From: Mucilaginibacter pankratovii
Lineage (GTDB): Bacteria > Bacteroidota > Bacteroidia > Sphingobacteriales > Sphingobacteriaceae
Assembly: GCF_014773265.1 (NCBI RefSeq)
Contig: NZ_JACWMY010000001.1
Location: forward strand, 496,001 to 560,000
Length of the DNA stretch: 64,000 bases
Direction: 5' to 3'
Both the position numbers and the translations under genes were made by a program. Below are positions 1-8,171 of this stretch, piece by piece. The notes beneath the pieces are model-generated. The model was not told the DNA's origin, ran no database searches, and worked only from the letters and a program-made list of their open reading frames with translations. Positions within the stretch are counted from its first letter, which is position 1. Each line of letters starts with the position of its first letter.

Positions 1-273
1 AGAACTGGTGAACTGCGGGCCCCTCGACATACCCAAGTGCATTTCCGGAACTTTGGCAACCAGCATGGGTTTGCCAAAAGATACGCCATGATCGGTGGAA
101 CTGGCGCAAAAGATCTGATCGGCAGAGCCGAATACAACCCTTACGATTCCTTTAGTATCAATACTTACCTGCGGCTGCTGTCCGTTTCCTATAGAATTAA
201 TAGGGAAATCAGATAATGATGATAAACTAAAAAATGCCAATGCGGGCAAAATCAGGAAAAGGAACTTTTTCAT
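1..273 (-). CDS. Secreted BNR/sialidase-like protein, N-terminal part
   Basis: This is an open frame of 91 codons starting with ATG at 273 and running off the left edge, so only the N-terminus is visible. Residues 1-20 form a signal peptide (MKKFLFLILP followed by a hydrophobic stretch). The mature part contains SIDTKGIVRVVFGS and STDHGVSFGKP, which resemble the Asp-box and strand pattern of BNR/sialidase-like beta propellers. Catalytic residues cannot be judged. It may be exported to the periplasm or the surface. It lies upstream of and in the same direction as the porin gene, separated by about 100 bases, so a link to that operon is possible but not shown. Confidence 0.6.
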   Translation of the reverse strand, partial: MKKFLFLILPALAFFSLSSLSDFPINSIGNGQQPQVSIDTKGIVRVVFGSADQIFCASSTDHGVSFGKPMLVAKVPEMHLGMSRGPQFTSS

Positions 274-376
274 TTGGCAAGGAGGTTTGAATCTTGGAAG
301 TTAAAAGTATTAAACGATATACGGTAGTATTAAGTACAAAACTTACTTCAAACTTGGACACCCCTATTAACTAAAT

Positions 377-1600
377 TTAAAAATAAGTTGATATGCCGAA
401 ACTAAACCCTGCGGTATTAATCGCCGGGTTAGCAAAAATATCGCGTTGCTTTTGAATACGGTAATTTAACCGAAAAACAGTTTGTGGGTTAGGCCTGAAA
501 CTAACGGCAGGCATTACACTCCAAATTTCATCTCCAATATTTCCACCAGTTTCCTTAAATCGGCCAACATTATAATCCACATATTCCAAGCGGCAGGCAA
601 GGTTTAATACGGCATTTCGCCAGCCCAATAAATTGTTTTTTAGTATTGGTTGTACGATATCTAAAAAACCACCATGCTGTTTATTACCAAATTGCTGCGA
701 ATAGGTTTGAGGAACATTTACAAAAATCCAGGCATACTCACCTATAAATGTTGTCCCTGTTCTTTTTATACTGGTATTCATATCAACTGCAAAAACATCA
801 ACGCGTCGCTTATCATCTAATCGTAAACCATCATCCTGGTATTTGTTGTAGATGCCGCCCATGTAGGACAAACCAAGTTCACCGATCCCGGTGTTTTTTA
901 CCGCCACCTTGCCAGTTATCAATGGTTCACCATTGTTGCTTTCTTCAAAGCGTTCGGTATTTGCTTTTGCGGCTGGAAGGTAAGTCCTGTTAAATTCATT
1001 TTCAATGATAGTGTTATCAAAACCACTGGTCAAATACAACTCATACCCAAACAGCCATTTATTTTGATAATACTTGCCATATACTCCAAAGCCTGCGTTG
1101 CTCCAAGTTGCAGGCAGCATTTTTTCAGTAGAAATAGGGCGGTCGGTAAACTCCCATTTGGGGCCGTCATGATTTTGGTTAAATGCACCTATCGGATTAA
1201 CGATCATTCCGCCACGCAAATTAAAAAGCGGATGAAACTCTACATCTACTGCGGCAAATTCAATGCTGATCTCTTTGTCGGCTGGTTCAAATTCTATTTC
1301 TGATAAAAATTTGATCCGGCTGGAAATCGTCGATGATACAAACAATGTTAACCTTCTGAATTGAAACTGGTGCCCTTCAGAAATTCCGTCCGTACCCAAG
1401 TGCTGATAGTTTGCCTCCACATATCCTCCTAAAGACACCGGAAACTTACCCGCCTGCAACGTCGGACGGCTATAAATAGCATCCATATTCATTTTTCTTT
1501 TTGATGTATCTGCCGGAGTGCGTCTTAACAACGTAGTATCAATTTGCGCTTGCGCACTAACAGCAATAAATATCAAAGAGGTAAAAATTATTAGTCTCAT
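377..1600 (-). CDS. Outer-membrane porin, OprO/OprP-like
   Basis: The 407-residue protein has a cleavable signal peptide (ends near AVSAQAQ, residues 13-19). The rest is rich in alternating aromatic/polar strands, as in a beta barrel. Motifs such as GGYVEANYQH, FQFRRLTLFV and GFGVYGKYYQ resemble the phosphate-selective porin O/P family, and the C-terminus ends in FSFGISTYF, with the terminal Phe usual for barrel proteins. The start ATG overlaps the stop of the Rieske gene (ATGA), so the two are translationally coupled. As the last gene of the Rieske/di-haem operon under a DtxR-type palindrome it may admit a metal or a small anion. The substrate is unknown. Confidence 0.75.
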   Translation of the reverse strand: MRLIIFTSLIFIAVSAQAQIDTTLLRRTPADTSKRKMNMDAIYSRPTLQAGKFPVSLGGYVEANYQHLGTDGISEGHQFQFRRLTLFVSSTISSRIKFLSEIEFEPADKEISIEFAAVDVEFHPLFNLRGGMIVNPIGAFNQNHDGPKWEFTDRPISTEKMLPATWSNAGFGVYGKYYQNKWLFGYELYLTSGFDNTIIENEFNRTYLPAAKANTERFEESNNGEPLITGKVAVKNTGIGELGLSYMGGIYNKYQDDGLRLDDKRRVDVFAVDMNTSIKRTGTTFIGEYAWIFVNVPQTYSQQFGNKQHGGFLDIVQPILKNNLLGWRNAVLNLACRLEYVDYNVGRFKETGGNIGDEIWSVMPAVSFRPNPQTVFRLNYRIQKQRDIFANPAINTAGFSFGISTYF

Positions 1601-2037
1601 TTTAAAGAAATTCTTATTTGGTTATCAGTGATGGTTACCGGAAAGTTTCTAAGGGGGGTCGCAGCGGGTCCATTTACTACCTGACCACGATTATTAAATT
1701 CGCTGCCATGCGCCGGGCATTGCATTTTATCGCCAAATACTTGTAATTCTGTTCCCTGATGAGTGCATCTCATCCATAAGGCTTCAAACCGTGTATCACT
1801 AAATCTGTACACACATATAGGATATTTTAACAAATCATTTTGCACGACCAGGTATTTCCTAAATTCTTTTTTTCCTGCTTTCTTTTGTTCAAAGTCGCTC
1901 AGTTGTACCACCATATCTGACCCTGAAATCTCAGCCGTAATCAGTTTGGAAGCGGTGCCACAGCCTTCAATCGCCAATAATAATCCTCCGCTCATACAGC
2001 TCAAACAGCTCGTAGCTATGAATTTTCGTCTGTCCAT
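1597..2037 (-). CDS. Rieske [2Fe-2S] protein, exported
   Basis: The 146-residue protein carries the two Rieske cluster-binding boxes, CTHQG (Cys91, His93) and CPAHG (Cys107, His110). The N-terminus MDRRKFIATSCLSC has a twin-arginine pair followed by a hydrophobic stretch, so Tat export of the folded iron-sulphur protein is likely. A cysteine at about residue 26 (IEGCG) could be a lipobox. It would carry electrons in the periplasm. It sits one base after the di-haem oxidoreductase gene and overlaps the porin start, so all three form one operon. The obvious partner is the di-haem protein. That pairing is inferred from gene order. Confidence 0.88.
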   Translation of the reverse strand: MDRRKFIATSCLSCMSGGLLLAIEGCGTASKLITAEISGSDMVVQLSDFEQKKAGKKEFRKYLVVQNDLLKYPICVYRFSDTRFEALWMRCTHQGTELQVFGDKMQCPAHGSEFNNRGQVVNGPAATPLRNFPVTITDNQIRISLK

Positions 2038-2038
2038 C

Positions 2039-3238
2039 TTACAGGCTATTTAAAAATTTGATTACTTTTTGCTTTTCATTCTCTTGGAGCGCATTGTACC
2101 TGTTTTTGATCACTAAAGCTTCTCCACCATGCATTCGTATCGCCTCGTCAATACTCCTGGCGCGGCCATCGTGTAAAAGAAAAAACTGCCCTCCCTGGGA
2201 TTTAGGCGCTAAGCCCAAGCCCCATAACGGTGCTGTGCGCCATTCACTTGTTTTGGCTGATCCTTCTGTGTAGCCGTCATCTAAACCCGGCCCCATATCA
2301 TGCACTAAGAGGTCGGTGTACGGGTGAAAATTCTTATTGTCAAGAGCCAAAACCGGCGAAACACCTGTTTTTAAAGTCTGCTTATGGCAACTCTCACAAC
2401 CTATTTGAACAAACAGGTCTTTACCCCTAATCACATCTGAATTATGTTGATCCCGTTGAATAGGCGTTTTAAGCGTTTGAAGGTAAAACACCAAATCCCT
2501 TATTATTTTATCGGAGATCTCCGGGTCAGTATCTAGCAAGGTAAAAACATCACTTGGATCAAACGACGACGCGATGCCCATATCCTGGTTATAGGCAAGT
2601 ATGGTTTGGTGAAGTAAATTATAAGTACTGGCTTTCTTTCCAAAACGGGTGATGTATCTGTTGCCCTGATTTTTGCTGTTAGGCCTTATTTTAATATACG
2701 TTGGCAAAAGTGCCCAGTTAGGATGTCCTCTAACGCCATCCGGATTGTTTACATTGCCAACGGCCATAGCCAAAATATCATCCTCGCTAACCAATTCAAT
2801 AAAACCCAGTCCTGTATTTATAGGCGGCATAAATTTAGCAAAGCTGGTGCCCTCCGGTAACTTTTCAGGAGCGTAGCCCGGGATAGCACGTTCCTGTAAT
2901 TGTGGCCCGTGATCAAATTCGTTACGGCCAAGGCTATCATTTTTGCCAAACCTGGTCAGTGTGGTAAACGGGTGACCTTTACCATCACCGGCATGACAGC
3001 TACCACAGCTGGTAGCTACAAATACGGGCCCTAATCCGGTGGCCGCTGTAAATACCTGGTCATTAAACCCGACATCGCCGGCAAGGTGTTGTAAATTTTG
3101 GGCTGACGTTAAATTTTCGACCGGCCCGTCAAGGATAGAATCTTCCGCAGGCGCAGCCGGTTCAAATTTTTGACAGGATATGATGATGGTTATCAGTAAC
3201 AAAAATAAGGCTATAGCCGCGAAATGATTTTTATTCAT
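2039..3238 (-). CDS. Di-haem oxidoreductase (DHOR/DUF1111-like lipoprotein)
   Basis: The 399-residue protein begins with a lipoprotein signal (IIISC, Cys22) and has two haem c motifs, CGSCH at 78-82 and CESCH at 281-285. Spacing and flanking motifs (GLGPVFVATSCGSCH, GWR/TAPLWGLG, LLHDGRA) match the di-haem thiol oxidoreductase-like family DUF1111, often found near iron-uptake proteins. It should sit in the periplasm, attached to the outer membrane, and do redox chemistry on an unknown substrate. It is the first gene of an operon with the Rieske protein and porin, divergent from a DtxR-family regulator. Metal-dependent control is likely. A role in iron or manganese acquisition is inference. 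Confidence 0.82.
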   Translation of the reverse strand: MNKNHFAAIALFLLLITIIISCQKFEPAAPAEDSILDGPVENLTSAQNLQHLAGDVGFNDQVFTAATGLGPVFVATSCGSCHAGDGKGHPFTTLTRFGKNDSLGRNEFDHGPQLQERAIPGYAPEKLPEGTSFAKFMPPINTGLGFIELVSEDDILAMAVGNVNNPDGVRGHPNWALLPTYIKIRPNSKNQGNRYITRFGKKASTYNLLHQTILAYNQDMGIASSFDPSDVFTLLDTDPEISDKIIRDLVFYLQTLKTPIQRDQHNSDVIRGKDLFVQIGCESCHKQTLKTGVSPVLALDNKNFHPYTDLLVHDMGPGLDDGYTEGSAKTSEWRTAPLWGLGLAPKSQGGQFFLLHDGRARSIDEAIRMHGGEALVIKNRYNALQENEKQKVIKFLNSL

Positions 3239-3261
3239 TATTCATACTTTTTTCAATAGTA

Positions 3262-3269
3262 CAAACATA
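3262..3269 (-). promoter_or_regulatory. Bacteroidota -7 element for the di-haem operon
   Basis: On the minus strand the bases read TATGTTTG, matching the Bacteroidota TAnnTTTG -7 element, 24 bases before the ATG at 3238. A clear -33 TTTG is not seen, which would suit a regulated promoter. Confidence 0.5.
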
Positions 3270-3298
3270 TATTATTAATTTTATAATACAACTATATA

Positions 3299-3318
3299 AA
3301 ATTAGTCATGTCTAATTT
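3299..3318. promoter_or_regulatory. Palindromic operator, probably DtxR/MntR-type
   Basis: Two perfect 7-base arms, AAATTAG and CTAATTT, flank the 6-base centre TCATGT, giving a 20-bp dyad with only one mismatched pair in the centre. It lies between divergent promoters, just upstream of the -7 element of each and about where the -33 element of the regulator promoter would be. The adjacent gene encodes a DtxR/MntR-family protein, whose relatives bind AT-rich 18-22 bp palindromes of this form. Autoregulation and control of the di-haem/Rieske/porin operon are inferred. Confidence 0.65.
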
Positions 3319-3338
3319 CTATTTTAAGTATTAAAGAC

Positions 3339-3346
3339 TATTTTTG
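3339..3346 (+). promoter_or_regulatory. Bacteroidota -7 element for the DtxR-family gene
   Basis: The bases TATTTTTG match TAnnTTTG and lie 18 bases before the ATG at 3364. This argues against the TTG at 3349 as the start codon, since transcription would begin after it. Confidence 0.55.
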
Positions 3347-3363
3347 TTTTGGAAGTACACAGA

Positions 3364-4032
3364 ATGACAAGAACATTATCAGAAGAAAACTACTTAAAGG
3401 CTATCTTTCATTTAAGCAGAAATAGCAAGGAGAAGGTTAGTATCACAACACTGGCAGCGGCATTAGAAAATACCGCCGCTTCTGTAATTAGTATGCTCAA
3501 AAAATTGACGGCCAAGGAATTGGTCGATTATGACAAAAAGAAAGGCGCAAGTCTAACCACTGTAGGAGAAAAAGCAGCTATAGATATTGTCCGAAAACAC
3601 CGGCTATGGGAAGTTTTATTAGCTGAAAAATTGGAATTTTCATGGGAAGAAATACACGACATTGCTGAACAGTTAGAGCATGTGCATCACCCTGAATTAG
3701 CGGACCGTTTGGATAAATTCCTGGGATTTCCTCAATTCGACCCGCATGGTCACCCGATACCGGATATAAAAGGCAACATCTCTAAAATTTTTGGGACATT
3801 ATTATCTGAGTCTGCTGTAGGGGTAGAATTAGAGGTAGTTGGCGTAAAAGACAGTTCATCAATGTTTTTAAACTACCTAAAAAAACTGGATATAAAGATC
3901 GGATCAAAGCTGAAGGTCGAGCAAATCATTGATTTCGACCAATCCGCCGTAATCAAAATCAACAATGGCGGTGATATCAGCGTTTCAAGAAAGTTTTTGG
4001 AAAGTATTTTGATTACTTCTACAGGCAATTAA
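3364..4032 (+). CDS. DtxR/MntR-family metal-dependent regulator
   Basis: With the ATG at 3364 the product is 222 residues, starting MTRTLSEENYLKAIF, the usual N-terminus of the family. Order: winged helix-turn-helix (about 1-65), dimerisation/metal-binding helices with EIHDIAEQLEHVHHPELADRL, and the conserved FLGFPQFDPHGHPIP linker. The C-terminus is an SH3-like FeoA domain. The His/Glu metal ligands of the helical domain are present. A longer in-frame TTG start exists at 3349, but the promoter element above makes it unlikely. The gene is divergent from the di-haem/Rieske/porin operon and translationally coupled to a small membrane protein. Iron versus manganese cannot be settled from sequence. 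Confidence 0.9.
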   Translation: MTRTLSEENYLKAIFHLSRNSKEKVSITTLAAALENTAASVISMLKKLTAKELVDYDKKKGASLTTVGEKAAIDIVRKHRLWEVLLAEKLEFSWEEIHDIAEQLEHVHHPELADRLDKFLGFPQFDPHGHPIPDIKGNISKIFGTLLSESAVGVELEVVGVKDSSSMFLNYLKKLDIKIGSKLKVEQIIDFDQSAVIKINNGGDISVSRKFLESILITSTGN

Positions 4033-4217
4033 TGGCCCGAAACAAAAGGAAAGTAGCGGCGGCAAATCGTACGTTGCATTATGCACGAAAAACTCAACCG
4101 CGCCCTTTATGGATGAAATTAATTCGCATCATCGGAATGATCATACTGGCAATAGGTATGCTACTGATCATTATTGAAGCGGTTATACAGTATATTCATG
4201 TCATCAGGAATCATTAA
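4032..4217 (+). CDS. Small single-span membrane protein
   Basis: The 61-residue protein has a basic N-terminus (MARNKRKV, then KTQPRPLW) and one hydrophobic helix at about residues 30-53 (IIGMIILAIGMLLIII). The TAA of the regulator gene overlaps its ATG (TAATG), so it is made together with the regulator. No family is recognised. The positive-inside rule puts the N-terminus in the cytoplasm. It could be a small partner of the regulator or a metal-transport accessory, but nothing proves it. The gene ends 10 bases before the convergent ATPase gene. Confidence 0.6.
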   Translation: MARNKRKVAAANRTLHYARKTQPRPLWMKLIRIIGMIILAIGMLLIIIEAVIQYIHVIRNH

Positions 4218-4227
4218 TGATAACAAC

Positions 4228-6282
4228 CTACTTCCTGTTATTCTGGTAAACCAATAACCTTAAACCATTAAACACGACTAATAATGTGGAACCCTCATGG
4301 CCTATTACCGCAGGGCCAATTCCGGTAATTCCCAAAATGGTTACGGGGATCAATACGGCAACCATACCCAAACTTACAAAAAGGTTTTGCTTAATGATCC
4401 TGCGGGATTGGCGGCTTAAACCAATTGCAAATGGCAGGTTATCCAGGCGGTCAGCCATTAACGCTATATCAGCTGTTTCTAACGCCACATCAGACCCTGC
4501 GGCACCCATGGCTATACCAACAGTGCTTTTGGCCATTGCGGGTGCATCATTTACGCCGTCACCGATCATGGCAACTTTTTTTTCTTTTTTAATCAGATCC
4601 TGAACAGCTTTCACTTTATGTTCCGGCAGTAAACCACCCATTGCATCGGTGATACCGATCTGTTTAGCTACGGCTTCGGCAACCTGTTGATTGTCGCCTG
4701 TCAGCATAATCATGCGCTTAATGCCTAAATCTTTTAGTTCTTTCAAGGTTTTCTTAGCCTCTTTACGCGGAACATCCATCAGCGCGATCAAACCGACGAT
4801 TTCCCCTTCCTGTTCAACAAGCATGGTGGTGTTACCTTCCTTTTCCAGCTTTTCCACCTGCTGATGCACCTCATCCGATAGTTTTTTGAACAGGCTACGA
4901 TTCCCTATGATAATTTTTTTGCCACCTACGATGGCTTTTACGCCATGTCCGGTAACGGCTTGCAGATTCTTGGCTGATGGAATATCTTTCTGCTTTATTC
5001 TTTCCAGCCCCCCCTTTACGATCGCTGCTGCTAAAGGATGGTCACTTAATTTCTCAACTGCTATCGCGATCTCTAAGACCTCATCTTCCGACAATTTGGC
5101 TAATGCTATCACGCCGGTTAACTGGGGCTTGCCTTCTGTTAACGTGCCGGTTTTGTCAAACGCGATTGCGGTTAAGCTTCCTAATTCTTCCAATGGACCA
5201 CCGCCTTTGATTAACACTCCGCTTCTTGCAGCCCTGGCTATCCCGCTTAAAACAGCACTTGGTGTTGAGATAGCTAACGCACAAGGGCTTGCAGCAACCA
5301 GCACCGCCATTGCGCGGTAAAAACTCTTACTAAACGGTTCATCAATAACCAAAAAAGCAAATAGCAGCAGACCTACCAAACCCAATACGGCCGGCACATA
5401 ATACTTCTGCAATTTATCGGTAAATAATTGTGTTGGTGATTTCTGCGCCTCGGTATCGTTAACCAATTTAACCAGGCGCGATAAGGTTGAATCGGCTGCT
5501 AACTTGGTTACCTTTATTTCTAATACCTGGCTTCCGTTAATCGTTCCGGCAAACACTTTGTTTTCAGATTTTAAAGCTTTATCATCGTATTCTTTTTCTG
5601 GATCAGCGACCGGCGTTTTATCTACCGGCACACTTTCGCCGGTAATAGGGGCCTGGTTTACGCTGCTTTCACCCTTGATTACTGCACCGTCAGCGGAAAT
5701 TTTACTATTAGGCTTAACAATAATGATGTCGCCTAAAACCAATTCTTCAATTGGCACCTCTGTTTCCTTACCATCCCTGCGCACGATAGCAGTCTTAGGT
5801 GCCAGATCGGCCAGCGCGGCGATAGACTTAGTAGCTTTTCCCATGGCATAATGCTCCAGGGAATGCCCTAAACTGAAAAGGAACAGCAGTAGACCACCTT
5901 CAGCCCATTGACCAAGGCAGGCTGCGCCGACAGCCGCTACAAGCATTAAAAAGTCAATTTCGAACTTACCCGTACTGATGGCCTCGTAGGCTTCTTTGGT
6001 AGTATAAAATCCTCCAAAAAAACAAGCGGTGCCATATAGCATAATACTGGTTAGTGGAGGTAGCGTATGTACGAAAGACAAACCGAAACCAAGGGCGAGA
6101 AATAACCCAGATAAGGCAGCGAATATCAGTTCTGTATTTTTACCAAATATGCCACCATGTTCATGATCGTGGCTAGATTCATTTTCATCATTCGTGTTGC
6201 CTTTTTCTTCTTTTTGTTTCGATGAAGAAATATCTATACGGGGTTGTTCTTGAACATCCTTTTTATTTGCTTGTTTTTTCAT
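4228..6282 (-). CDS. PIB-4-type heavy-metal-efflux P-type ATPase
   Basis: The 684-residue membrane pump has all P-type motifs: TGES at 214-217, DKTGT with the phosphorylated Asp376, MLTGDN, and GDGVNDAPA. The transmembrane metal motif is SPC (332-334), not CPC, and the last membrane helices carry HEGST, both signatures of the PIB-4 (Co/Fe(II)) subgroup such as CtpD, CoaT and PfeT. No N-terminal metal-binding domain of the GMxCxxC type is present. Instead there is a charged tail with a His cluster (SSHDHEHGG, about 37-45). It would export divalent metal from the cytoplasm. The neighbouring DtxR-family gene suggests iron or manganese homeostasis. Confidence 0.88.
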   Translation of the reverse strand: MKKQANKKDVQEQPRIDISSSKQKEEKGNTNDENESSHDHEHGGIFGKNTELIFAALSGLFLALGFGLSFVHTLPPLTSIMLYGTACFFGGFYTTKEAYEAISTGKFEIDFLMLVAAVGAACLGQWAEGGLLLFLFSLGHSLEHYAMGKATKSIAALADLAPKTAIVRRDGKETEVPIEELVLGDIIIVKPNSKISADGAVIKGESSVNQAPITGESVPVDKTPVADPEKEYDDKALKSENKVFAGTINGSQVLEIKVTKLAADSTLSRLVKLVNDTEAQKSPTQLFTDKLQKYYVPAVLGLVGLLLFAFLVIDEPFSKSFYRAMAVLVAASPCALAISTPSAVLSGIARAARSGVLIKGGGPLEELGSLTAIAFDKTGTLTEGKPQLTGVIALAKLSEDEVLEIAIAVEKLSDHPLAAAIVKGGLERIKQKDIPSAKNLQAVTGHGVKAIVGGKKIIIGNRSLFKKLSDEVHQQVEKLEKEGNTTMLVEQEGEIVGLIALMDVPRKEAKKTLKELKDLGIKRMIMLTGDNQQVAEAVAKQIGITDAMGGLLPEHKVKAVQDLIKKEKKVAMIGDGVNDAPAMAKSTVGIAMGAAGSDVALETADIALMADRLDNLPFAIGLSRQSRRIIKQNLFVSLGMVAVLIPVTILGITGIGPAVIGHEGSTLLVVFNGLRLLVYQNNRK

Positions 6283-6312
6283 ATTATGAGGTGTGCAGCT
6301 TTTATTTTACAA

Positions 6313-6320
6313 CAAATTTA
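6313..6320 (-). promoter_or_regulatory. -7 promoter element for the metal ATPase
   Basis: The minus strand reads TAAATTTG, matching TAnnTTTG, 31 bases before the ATG at 6282. It separates this gene transcriptionally from the rseP/czc operon upstream. Confidence 0.5.
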
Positions 6321-6378
6321 AAAGGATAATGTCTGCAACCGTAGTGCAAACATTTAACAGTAATCTGGTTGCCGGCAA

Positions 6379-7716
6379 TCATTTAACAATCAGTTTTGCA
6401 ATATCGGTATACAGAACAAAAAAGGTTAATAAGCCTAAAATGATAAATCCGGCCATTTGCCCATAAGCGATAATAACTGGTTTCAAAGGCTTACCGCGCA
6501 CAGCTTCAATGACTAAAAACATCACTTGCCCACCGTCTAAAACAGGTATCGGCATCAGGTTAATAAACGCCAGCGCGGTTGACAATACCGCTATCAATCC
6601 CCATAATGTCTTCCAATCAGGGGCTTTACCAAAAAGAACGGCGATACCGACCGGGCCGGTCAGGGCATCTGTAGCTTTAACTTTCCCCTGCACAATATCT
6701 TTAATGCCACGGGCATTGTCGGAAAATGCCGACCAGGTACGGCCCGCTCCAAATGAAACAGACTGCGGTAATGTAACCTGCGCGGGTTTCGCCTTTGGTG
6801 TATGAATGGCCTCCAGTGAAAATCCAAAATGTCCGTCTTTATCACGATGTGCTTCAACCTGACTGGTTTTTCCTTCATGGACGATAGTCAATAACATTGG
6901 TTTATCTTTATTCTCATGCAGCTTTACCATAAACTCTTCATAATAGTTTACGGGGTTGCCATTAACTGCGGTGATCTGATCACTTTTACTAAAACCAGCT
7001 GCTTTAAGGTTACTATTGGAATAAATAGAGTCTATCTTAAAAGGCGTTCCAATACTAAAAAATTCAGTTGGCGCTTTGTCGGCCAGCAGCCCCATGATCT
7101 TTGGAGATACATTAAGATGTAGATGGATACGTTCGCTTCCTTTAGAACGAATTACTGTCAGAAGCGTATTCCCCCGCAAAATTCGCGTGCTTGTTAATTC
7201 ATCCTGATAATAAAGAGAATCTTCGTTTATCGCTACAATTTTATCATCAGGCAATAATCCCGCTTTTTGACCAATATCAGCAGGTATGACACCAAAATAG
7301 GCCTTCAGTTTTTGCATGTAGTTATCGCCGTATTTGATAGACAGCGACGAGAAAATAATTATAGCGACAATAATATTCATGATGATTCCGCCTAACATGA
7401 CGATTATGCGCTGCCAGGCAGGTTTGCTATAAAAAGTACCGGAATCGTAAACACTGGTGATCCCAGCATCGGAGTCCGCATCTTCAAACACACCAGCCAT
7501 CTTGATATATCCGCCCAAAGGAAGCCAGCCTATCCCGTAAATAGTGCCTTTATAAGAAAATTTGAGCAGGCTTAAGCCCCAGGCGTCAAAAAACAGGTAG
7601 AACTTCTTCACCCTTATTCCAAATGCTTTGGCAGCTATATAATGCCCCAGCTCATGCATCAGAACCAAAAGGGATATACTTAATAAAAACTGGCCTGTAA
7701 TAATCAAAATTTGCAT
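6379..7716 (-). CDS. RseP-type site-2 (M50) membrane metalloprotease
   Basis: The 445-residue protein has the zinc site HELGH at 21-25 in the first membrane helix and the second site LDGG (NLMPIPVLDGG) near the C-terminus, with PDZ-like segments between (for example GLLPDDKIVAINEDSL and AGFSKSDQITAVNG). The family cuts transmembrane segments, releasing sigma factors from anti-sigma factors or clearing signal peptides. Length is normal. It starts 30 bases after the Fur-family gene, as the last gene of the czc operon. That is unlike the usual housekeeping position, so this may be a second, accessory copy. Its target is unknown. Confidence 0.88.
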   Translation of the reverse strand: MQILIITGQFLLSISLLVLMHELGHYIAAKAFGIRVKKFYLFFDAWGLSLLKFSYKGTIYGIGWLPLGGYIKMAGVFEDADSDAGITSVYDSGTFYSKPAWQRIIVMLGGIIMNIIVAIIIFSSLSIKYGDNYMQKLKAYFGVIPADIGQKAGLLPDDKIVAINEDSLYYQDELTSTRILRGNTLLTVIRSKGSERIHLHLNVSPKIMGLLADKAPTEFFSIGTPFKIDSIYSNSNLKAAGFSKSDQITAVNGNPVNYYEEFMVKLHENKDKPMLLTIVHEGKTSQVEAHRDKDGHFGFSLEAIHTPKAKPAQVTLPQSVSFGAGRTWSAFSDNARGIKDIVQGKVKATDALTGPVGIAVLFGKAPDWKTLWGLIAVLSTALAFINLMPIPVLDGGQVMFLVIEAVRGKPLKPVIIAYGQMAGFIILGLLTFFVLYTDIAKLIVK

Positions 7717-7746
7717 GTTGAATAATTAATTAGTGACCGAAAGACA

Positions 7747-8170
7747 TCAAATAGCACTTCTTTTGCATTCAGAGCATACGCCTTTTACTAAAAGGCTTGT
7801 TTCCTGCCTTTCATATCCAACCGGAAGACCGACCTCGGGAATCAGCGTTTTGGGCAAACAATGCGTCTCCCCGCAATTGATGCAGTAAAAATGAACATGC
7901 AAATCATCGTGCCCGGCTATGGTACAGGACGGTTGGCACAATGCAAATTTGGCTACTCCTGTCCCGTCCTCTATCCGGTGAACCAATCCATGTTCTTCAA
8001 AAGTTCTAACGCTGCGATATAGCGTTACCCTGTCTGTTCGTTCAAGGGCTAACTCCATATCGGTTAAACTTATGGCGTTATTTTGTTTGAGTAAATAGTC
8101 AAGGTACGACCAACCGCATCGCAGTTGGATTGATCTGTTTTTCGAGTAACAGGCTTTCCAGGTTATTCAT
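7747..8170 (-). pseudogene. Fur-family metal regulator, single-base frameshift
   Basis: The full gene begins with ATG at 8170 (MNNLESLLLEKQINPTAMR), but the frame stops at TGA 8101-8099. In the next frame it continues DYLLKQNNAISLTD and on to a complete Fur C-terminus. Removing one base near 8105 restores VVLDY and gives 140 residues, the normal Fur length. The C-terminal half has the zinc/metal motifs HVHFYCINCGETHC and CSECK. Reinitiation at ATG 8058 would yield 103 residues lacking the first helices. The start lies one base after the czcB stop, so it belongs to the czc operon. Either a sequencing error or a real lesion explains it. Confidence 0.85.
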
Positions 8171-8171
8171 A

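Noticed and set aside
3349..3363. Earlier TTG start for the DtxR-family gene
   Set aside because: It follows directly on a -7 promoter element, so transcription would start downstream of it; ATG 3364 gives the normal N-terminus.
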